From contig RFIY01000073.1 in NCBI GenBank assembly GCA_003695505.1, positions 1 through 11,654 on the forward strand: DNA of 11,654 nucleotides, given 5' to 3'. Positions 6,946-11,654 of this stretch are shown here, in pieces (within the stretch, counting starts at the first letter, position 1; each line of letters starts with the position of its first letter). The position numbers were made by a program, and so were the translations under genes. Source of the DNA: J088 sp003695505 [NCBI: Candidatus Dadabacteria bacterium] (lineage in GTDB: Bacteria > J088). A model generated the notes under the pieces. It had not been told where the DNA came from. It searched no databases and saw only the letters and a list, made by a program, of their open reading frames with translations.

Positions 6946-7586
6946 CCTCTTAACGAGGCGATCGTTGCCGCGTAGTCCGCGGAGCCAAAAACGGCGCTCC
7001 CGGCCACAAGGATGTCGGCTCCGGCGTCGCGCAGTTGCGGGGCGTTCGATGGCTTGACGCCGCCATCGACCTCGATGTCGAAGGACAAACCCAGTGATGC
7101 CCGGCGGTTTGCGAGCCATTCGATGCGCGCAAAGGCATTCGGAATGAATGCCTGGCCGGCGAATCCCGGGTTGACGCTCATCACCAGAACCAGGTCGCAG
7201 AACTCGAGCAGCGCCTCGCACTGGCTCATGGCCGTGCCAGGGTTCAGCGACAGTCCGGCGCGGGCGCCGAGCTCACGGATGCGGCTCAGTGTCCGGTGCG
7301 TATGCGTACACGCTTCGAGGTGTACCGTGAGAATGTCGGCGCCAGCGGCCCGGAAATCCTCGAGGTAACGATCCGGATCCGCAATCATCAGATGCGTATC
7401 CAGCGGTAAATCCACCGCCGCGTCGATGGCGCCGTGGATCCAGGGACCGAAGGTGATGTTCGGGACGAATGCACCGTCCATGACATCCATGTGCAGCATG
7501 TCGGCGCCAGCGGCGGCAACGGCGCGGGCTTCTTCGGCGAGGCGTCCGGCATCTGCGGCGATCAGACTGGGGGCAACCCTGGCCAT
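6942..7586 (-). CDS. rpe: Ribulose-phosphate 3-epimerase
   Basis: This 214-residue cytosolic TIM-barrel enzyme interconverts ribulose 5-phosphate and xylulose 5-phosphate in the pentose phosphate and Calvin pathways. APSLIAAD (5-12) is the opening strand. LHMDVMDGAFVPNITFG (31-47) supplies His32 and catalytic Asp34, THLMI (64-68) supplies His65, and VNPGFAGQAF (138-147) binds phosphate. EVDGGV (172-177) supplies the second catalytic Asp, Asp174, and VAGSAVF forms the last phosphate loop. The start at 7586 is chosen because AAGGA lies 9 bases upstream and similarity begins at once; a 20-codon upstream extension exists but lacks both. It is the first gene of a three-gene overlapping unit with the binding protein and TusA-like gene, and is divergent from ugd. 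The frequent partner gph was not seen. Confidence 0.97.
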   Translation of the reverse strand: MARVAPSLIAADAGRLAEEARAVAAAGADMLHMDVMDGAFVPNITFGPWIHGAIDAAVDLPLDTHLMIADPDRYLEDFRAAGADILTVHLEACTHTHRTLSRIRELGARAGLSLNPGTAMSQCEALLEFCDLVLVMSVNPGFAGQAFIPNAFARIEWLANRRASLGLSFDIEVDGGVKPSNAPQLRDAGADILVAGSAVFGSADYAATIASLRG

Positions 7587-7623
7587 TGGCAGCGGTCCTT
7601 TTGCGGGGTGGGTTGGCGGAATT

Positions 7624-7641
7624 TCCGCGTTGTTGCGCGGA
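7624..7641. promoter_or_regulatory. Perfect dyad in the rpe / ugd divergent region (possible operator)
   Basis: TCCGCG (7624-7629) and CGCGGA (7636-7641) are perfect inverted halves around TTGTTG. They are flanked by ATTT (7621-7624) and AAAT (7645-7648). The dyad lies about midway between the divergent starts of rpe and ugd and overlaps the candidate ugd -35. A regulator binding here could affect both genes. This is inference, and short GC dyads are common in such DNA. Confidence 0.3.
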
Positions 7642-7659
7642 CACAAATCAGCGTATCAT
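7630..7659 (+). promoter_or_regulatory. Candidate sigma-70 promoter for the ugd operon
   Basis: TTGTTG (7630-7635) and TATCAT (7654-7659) are separated by 18 bases. They would start transcription near 7666, about 33 bases before the ugd ATG. The match is moderate. It lies in one of the few AT-richer stretches of the window. Confidence 0.35.
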
Positions 7660-7698
7660 GGAACAAACCTGCAACCCATTACGCTTACCAGGAAATCC

Positions 7699-9024
7699 AT
7701 GACGCGCATTTCCGTAATCGGTACCGGTTACGTCGGCCTCGTGTCAGCCGCGGGCTTTGCCGCGCTAGGGCACGACGTCATCGGCTACGACATCGATGAA
7801 CAGAAAATTGCCACCCTGGAATCGGGTGGTTGTCCGATTTATGAGCCGGGTCTCGAAGAGCTGCTTGCCGAGGGGCGTGCCAGCGGGCGGTTGCGGTTTA
7901 CCGCGGATCTGGGCGCCGCCGTGGCTGCAAGTGACGTGGTGTTCGTTTGCGTCGGCACGCCGCAGGCTGATGATGGCACGGCAGACCTGACCCAGGTCGA
8001 GGCCGTTGCGCGAGACATTGCGGCGCATATGACCGAAGGGACGGTTGTCGTCGAAAAGTCGACGGTGCCGGTCAAGACCGCACAGTGGATTCGTCGCACC
8101 ATCGAACTGTGCGGGGGGCGCGGTTTCTCGGTCGCGTCCAATCCGGAGTTCCTGCGCGAAGGCAGCGCCGTGCAGGACTTCCTCGAACCCGAGCGGATCG
8201 TTCTCGGCGTGGCGGATGAGCAGGCGCGCGAAGCATTGCTCGACATTTATGCGGGAATCGACTGCCCGAAGGTGGTCGTGGACATCGAAACCGCCGAAAT
8301 CATCAAGCACGCCTCCAATTCGTTCCTGGCGATGAAAATCAGCTACATCAACATGATTGCCGACCTGTGTGAGGCGGTAGGAGCCGATGTTCGGCAGGTG
8401 GCCGAGGGCATGGGACTGGATTCGCGGATTGGCCCGAAATTTCTTGCGGCCGGGATCGGTTATGGTGGTTCGTGCTTTCCGAAGGACGTGCGTGCGTTCA
8501 TGCGCATCGCCGAACAGCATGACGTCAATGTCGGGCTGCTCGACGAAACGGATCGCATCAACGAAGCGCGTGTTGCAAGACTGGTCGCCCGCATGCGTAA
8601 TGACCTGTGGAATCTGAAGGGCAAGAAGATCGCGCTGTGGGGCCTCGCGTTCAAACCGGGTACCGATGACGTCCGCGAGGCGCCGTCGTTGCGGCTCGCC
8701 CGACAGCTCCATGCGGAAGGCGCCATTTTGACGGGCTGGGATCCTGTCGCGCGCGAGACCTTCCTGCGCGCGGTCGGCGAACTTCCGGTCGAAATCTGCG
8801 ACAGCCCGCAAGACGCCGCCGCTGGAGCCGACGCGGTCATCGTGGTGACTGACTGGCCAGAGTTGCGTGAGGTTGATCTGGCGTCTGTCGCAGGCCGGAT
8901 GCGGTCGCCGTATCTGTTCGATGGACGCAACTGGCTGGATCCGGAAGCGTGCGCCAGCGCGGGCTTCTGGTACCGTGCGACGGGTCGTCCGGGTGTCGAG
9001 ACCGTGCCGGGTCAGGCCAGTTGA
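7699..9024 (+). CDS. ugd: UDP-glucose 6-dehydrogenase
   Basis: This 441-residue cytosolic enzyme oxidises UDP-glucose to UDP-glucuronate with two NAD, supplying acidic sugars for capsule, exopolysaccharide or lipopolysaccharide. An N-terminal Rossmann motif GTGYVGLVSAAGFA (8-21) binds NAD. VGTPQADDGTADL (85-97), EKSTVPVKT (119-127) and SNPEFLREGSAVQDF (147-161) follow. EIIKHASNSFLAMKISYIN (200-218) contains conserved Lys203 and Asn207. GYGGSCFPKD (254-263) holds the catalytic thiol Cys259. The C-terminal domain has LWGLAFKPGTDDVREAPS. ATG 7699 is preceded by AGGA at 7690-7693 and begins exactly at the nucleotide-binding strand; open frame further upstream lacks similarity. UDP-N-acetyl-mannosamine or GDP-mannose dehydrogenases are related, but the motif set favours UDP-glucose. 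It is the first of four overlapping genes; its TGA shares one base with the gshA ATG. Confidence 0.96.
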   Translation: MTRISVIGTGYVGLVSAAGFAALGHDVIGYDIDEQKIATLESGGCPIYEPGLEELLAEGRASGRLRFTADLGAAVAASDVVFVCVGTPQADDGTADLTQVEAVARDIAAHMTEGTVVVEKSTVPVKTAQWIRRTIELCGGRGFSVASNPEFLREGSAVQDFLEPERIVLGVADEQAREALLDIYAGIDCPKVVVDIETAEIIKHASNSFLAMKISYINMIADLCEAVGADVRQVAEGMGLDSRIGPKFLAAGIGYGGSCFPKDVRAFMRIAEQHDVNVGLLDETDRINEARVARLVARMRNDLWNLKGKKIALWGLAFKPGTDDVREAPSLRLARQLHAEGAILTGWDPVARETFLRAVGELPVEICDSPQDAAAGADAVIVVTDWPELREVDLASVAGRMRSPYLFDGRNWLDPEACASAGFWYRATGRPGVETVPGQAS

Positions 9025-10253
9025 TGGCGTCGCAGGGCACACTGGCATTGCTCGAGCGGCTCGCAGCGCCAGATTTGCCGGAGATCCCGTCGCCCGGACC
9101 CGACACGCCCGTGGCGATCAGCGCGGATTTGCGACATAGTGGCTACAAGCTGGCGCCGATCGACCTGAACCTGTTTCCGGGGGGGTGGCACAACCTTTGT
9201 CCCGCGGCGATCCCAAGGGCGTCGGAGCTGCTACGCCGCTGGGCGGAGCGACAGGGACTCAGGGGACGTCGCGTCGTCGTCCTGGCCGAAGCGATGACAC
9301 GGAATCCCGCCTACGCCGAGAATCTCGTGACGATCGGCCGTGCGTTGCGTGGCGCCGGTTGGGATGTCGACTACATCGCCACGCTGGACGATGATCAGCC
9401 GGTACTGGTTCCGACGATGACCGGTGACGCCGTGGAGCTTCACCCATTGCGTGTCGAAGATGGATGCCTGCTCAACAGCGATGGTGAGCCCGCGGACTGG
9501 GCATTCAGCAATAATGATTTTACGTCAGGTGTGCCGGCATTGATCGAATCCGTGCGGACGCCGATCGCGCCGCCACCCCGCCTCGGCTGGCATCAGCGCC
9601 GCAAACGCGCATTTTTCGAGGCCTACGACCAGGTCGCGACGGACTGGGCCAGCCGCGCAGGGATCGACCCCTGGGTGCTGATCCCCGAAACCGTAGCCAT
9701 CGATGACGTCGATTTCTGGAATCAGCAGGGTCTCGACCGGGTCGCCGATGCGGTGGAGGCCATGCTGGCTCGCATTCAGGCTGAGTACGACAGACGCCAG
9801 ATCGACGACCAGCCTTTTGTCGTGGTCAAGGACGAGGCAGGGACGTTCGGGATGGGCGTGCTGACCGTGGACGATGCGGAAGTGATCCGCAACCCGAACC
9901 GGAAAACGCGGCAAAAAATGCAACGCGGTAAGGCGGGGCGCCCGATTACGAGCGTCCTTGTGCAGGAAGGCGTCTACACGCGAGATCTGCTCGGGGACTG
10001 TGTCGCCGAACCGGTAGCCATGGCCGTCGATGGTGTGATGACGGGCGGCTTTTTCCGCTACCACTGCTCGCGAACAGAAACCGAGAATCTCAACGCGAAG
10101 GGGATGGTCTTTGCCCGCTTGTGTTGCGCGACCGACCCGGCGGGCTGTCCAGGGGATTGCCATCGCGATGATCTGCGCTACCGGGCTTACGGTCGGGTGA
10201 TCGAACTGGCCGCCGCAGCGGCGGCCGAGGAAGTTGCTCAGGGGGCTTCATGA
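9024..10253 (+). CDS. gshA: Glutamate-cysteine ligase, Acidithiobacillus-type (GshA family)
   Basis: This 409-residue protein matches the family of glutamate-cysteine ligases typified by Acidithiobacillus ferrooxidans, which differs in sequence from E. coli GshA. It joins glutamate and cysteine using ATP, the first step of glutathione synthesis. Recognisable segments are DLRHSGYKLAPIDLNLFPGG (35-54), AEAMTRNPAYAENL (88-101), NNDFTSGVP (163-171), VVVKDEAGTFGMGVL (266-280, grasp-type nucleotide binding) and VLVQEGVYT (311-319). Residues 55-56 are Trp-His, where I recall Phe-Asn in other members. Cys is enriched near the C-terminus (367-379). The ATG overlaps the ugd stop (TGATG). The ribosome binding site is weak, so translation may depend on ugd. 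Its stop overlaps gshB by 4 bases, and this pairing strongly supports the assignment. Confidence 0.92.
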   Translation: MASQGTLALLERLAAPDLPEIPSPGPDTPVAISADLRHSGYKLAPIDLNLFPGGWHNLCPAAIPRASELLRRWAERQGLRGRRVVVLAEAMTRNPAYAENLVTIGRALRGAGWDVDYIATLDDDQPVLVPTMTGDAVELHPLRVEDGCLLNSDGEPADWAFSNNDFTSGVPALIESVRTPIAPPPRLGWHQRRKRAFFEAYDQVATDWASRAGIDPWVLIPETVAIDDVDFWNQQGLDRVADAVEAMLARIQAEYDRRQIDDQPFVVVKDEAGTFGMGVLTVDDAEVIRNPNRKTRQKMQRGKAGRPITSVLVQEGVYTRDLLGDCVAEPVAMAVDGVMTGGFFRYHCSRTETENLNAKGMVFARLCCATDPAGCPGDCHRDDLRYRAYGRVIELAAAAAAEEVAQGAS

Positions 10254-11194
10254 CGACTGCGTGTCTGTTTCTGTGCGCGCCACCGGAGTCGTTCAATCCG
10301 GTCAAGGACACGACGCGCGTGTTGATGGAAGAGGCCGCGCGTCGGGATCTCGAGGTCTGGACCGCGCGCCACGAGGATCTCGAGGTCGACGGTGGGCGCG
10401 TCTTCGCGCGCGCCCGAAAATTGCGTGTCATCCAGGACGGGGACACCTGGTTTCGGGCCGGGAACTCCGAGATCCTGCCGCTGCATGACCTGCACTCCAT
10501 CTGGTTCCGCCACGATCCACCGTTCGATTCGACGTATCTGGAGGCCACGCGCATGGTCGATCTTGTCGACGGCCCCCTCAAAATCAATGATCCGGCAGGT
10601 CTGCGTGATGCGAACGAAAAACTGTTCGCGCTGCGGTTTGCCGAATGGATGCCGGAGACGCTGGTGTCGAGCAATCCGATGGCGATTGAGGCTTTCATCG
10701 ACCGCGTTGGTGGCCGTGGCGTACTCAAGCCCCTCGACGGGTTCGGGGGCACCGGTATTTTTGTTGCTGACCTGACTGATCCCAATTTTGGGACGGTATT
10801 GCAGACGGCGACGGCACACGGGACACGCTGGACCATGGCGCAAGCCTGGATCGAGCGTGTACATGAAGGTGACATGCGTGTGCTGCTAATGGATGGCCGC
10901 ATCATCGGGCAGTTCTTGCGGGTACCCGGCGAGCGTGAGTTTCGCGGAAACATGATGCAGGGCGGACGGGTCGAGGCCTGCGAAGTGTCGGAGCGGGGCC
11001 ACGCGATTGTCGACGCGGTGGCGCCTGTACTTGCCGCGCACGGATTGCGCCTCGTCGGGCTCGACATCGTGGGTGACCTGCTGACCGAGATCAATGTGAC
11101 CAGTCCGACCGGATTTCAGGAGGTGCGTAAACTGATGGGGCATCGGCCTGAAACCATCGTCTGGGATACGATTCTGCAGGAGGCGCCAGCATGA
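10250..11194 (+). CDS. gshB: Glutathione synthase
   Basis: This 314-residue ATP-grasp enzyme adds glycine to gamma-glutamylcysteine to complete glutathione in the cytosol; the length is normal. IWFRHDPPFDSTYLEAT (84-100) and NDPAGLRDANEKL (113-125) are family hallmarks. VLKPLDGFGGTGIF (158-171) is the ATP-grasp loop, with Phe where Met is more usual (KPLDGMGG). GDMRVLLMDG (207-216), RGNMMQGGR (232-240) and VGLDIVGDLLTEINVTSPTGF (starting at 269) complete the nucleotide and metal site. AGGGGG at 10240-10245 precedes the start, which lies inside the gshA stop (ATGA). The gene in turn overlaps the PBP start. Confidence 0.97.
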   Translation: MTTACLFLCAPPESFNPVKDTTRVLMEEAARRDLEVWTARHEDLEVDGGRVFARARKLRVIQDGDTWFRAGNSEILPLHDLHSIWFRHDPPFDSTYLEATRMVDLVDGPLKINDPAGLRDANEKLFALRFAEWMPETLVSSNPMAIEAFIDRVGGRGVLKPLDGFGGTGIFVADLTDPNFGTVLQTATAHGTRWTMAQAWIERVHEGDMRVLLMDGRIIGQFLRVPGEREFRGNMMQGGRVEACEVSERGHAIVDAVAPVLAAHGLRLVGLDIVGDLLTEINVTSPTGFQEVRKLMGHRPETIVWDTILQEAPA

Positions 11195-11654
11195 TGCGGC
11201 GACTGGTTCGGGTGGGGTTCATCGGCGCCGTGCTGGCGGTGCTGGTCGGCGCGGCGGTACTGGCCTGGTTTAACAGTCAGTTGCCGCGGATCGACTCCCT
11301 GAAGAACTACGAGCCCGCATTGATTACACAGGTCTGGGACCGTCACGGGCGCCTGCTGACCGAGTTCGCGTCGCAGCGACGCATCATCGTTCCGTTGAAC
11401 AAGATGCCGAAGCACCTTCGTGACGCGTTCATCGCAGCCGAAGACGATCAGTTCTACGAGCACTTTGGCATCGATCCGCTCGGGATCCTGCGCGCGGCGT
11501 GGAAAATGGTCGTCGCCGGCCGGATCCGCCAGGGCGCCAGCACTATCACGCAGCAGGTCGCGCGGTCGTTTTTTCTGACCCAGCAGCGCAAATTTTCCAG
11601 AAAGATCAAGGAGATCCTGCTGGCGCTCAAACTGGAGCGCAATCTGACCAAGGA
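11191..11654 (+). CDS. mrcA: Class A penicillin-binding protein, PBP1A-type (N-terminal part)
   Basis: The first 154 residues are visible and the gene runs off the right edge. A single membrane anchor (about 8-27) follows an Arg-rich cytoplasmic tail, placing the rest in the periplasm. The glycosyltransferase domain begins with VWDRHGRLLTEF (48-59). EDDQFYEHFGID (84-95) is motif 1, with catalytic Glu84. GASTITQQVAR (115-125) is motif 2, and RKFSRKIKEILLALKLE (133-149) is motif 3, with Glu141. This domain polymerises lipid II into glycan strands. The transpeptidase domain expected of PBP1A lies outside the window, so a monofunctional glycosyltransferase is not formally excluded, but the spacing fits PBP1A. 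A very strong AGGAGG (11178-11183) lies 7 bases before the ATG. The start overlaps the gshB stop by 4 bases. Confidence 0.9.
   Translation, partial: MMRRLVRVGFIGAVLAVLVGAAVLAWFNSQLPRIDSLKNYEPALITQVWDRHGRLLTEFASQRRIIVPLNKMPKHLRDAFIAAEDDQFYEHFGIDPLGILRAAWKMVVAGRIRQGASTITQQVARSFFLTQQRKFSRKIKEILLALKLERNLTK

Noticed and set aside
6946-7221. N-terminal extension of the binding protein into rpe
   Set aside because: The lipoprotein signal peptide begins at 6945 or 6942; the upstream part is out-of-frame rpe sequence and Arg-rich.
7426-7698. 91-residue N-terminal extension of Ugd
   Set aside because: It lies antisense to rpe, and the dinucleotide-binding strand starts at ATG 7699 with a good ribosome binding site.
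7765-9048. 427-codon minus-strand open frame opposite ugd
   Set aside because: It is a shadow of the real ugd frame, with no recognisable domain.
10090-11094. 334-codon minus-strand open frame opposite gshA and gshB
   Set aside because: It is a Ser/Arg/Pro-rich antisense frame across two well-supported genes.
1-11654. Search for a defence system, phage, toxin-antitoxin pair, CRISPR array or mobile island
   Set aside because: All substantial frames are accounted for by core metabolic and envelope genes; no transposase, integrase, repeat array or att-like duplication was seen.

Overview
This is a GC-rich, gene-dense chromosomal segment from a proteobacterium, most likely a gammaproteobacterium. 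The evidence is an Acidithiobacillus-type glutamate-cysteine ligase paired with a classical gshB, a class A penicillin-binding protein, a CinA protein and a GTAG-headed REP-like hairpin in an intergenic gap. No phage, plasmid, insertion sequence, CRISPR or tRNA signal was seen. The content is mostly core metabolism and stress or envelope housekeeping, and I did not find a convincing new multi-gene system.

Layout. At the left edge are the last codons of an unidentified plus-strand gene (1-66). A 318-base gap follows (67-384); its right half is a chain of stem-loops, including three adjacent hairpins with 3-nt loops. A minus-strand ornithine cyclodeaminase/mu-crystallin family gene (385-1341) is divergent from a plus-strand pair: cinA (1403-2644) and an acetolactate-synthase-like thiamine-diphosphate enzyme (2695-4347). 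A strong bidirectional terminator (4379-4410) separates that pair from a minus-strand block. Read in transcription order, this block is rpe (7586 to 6942), an oligopeptide-type lipoprotein binding protein (6945 to 5419) and a TusA-like sulfur carrier (5422 to 5132). The stop and start codons of these three overlap. sodA (5038 to 4430) comes next and has its own near-consensus promoter. From a divergent intergenic region at about 7587-7698 the plus-strand run ugd, gshA, gshB and a class A PBP (truncated by the window edge) begins. All its junctions overlap by 1 to 4 bases.

How the genes may work together. Ugd makes UDP-glucuronate for surface polysaccharide, and the PBP polymerises peptidoglycan. 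Between them lie both enzymes of glutathione synthesis, so envelope and thiol genes appear to be translated from one message. On the other strand, sodA and the TusA-like gene add oxidative-stress and sulfur-transfer functions. Whether these are linked physiologically is inference from gene order only.

The points most worth checking are the hairpin cluster at 275-383, the mixed Mn/Fe signature of the superoxide dismutase, the rpe/binding-protein/TusA-like operon and the tightly overlapped ugd-gshA-gshB-PBP unit.
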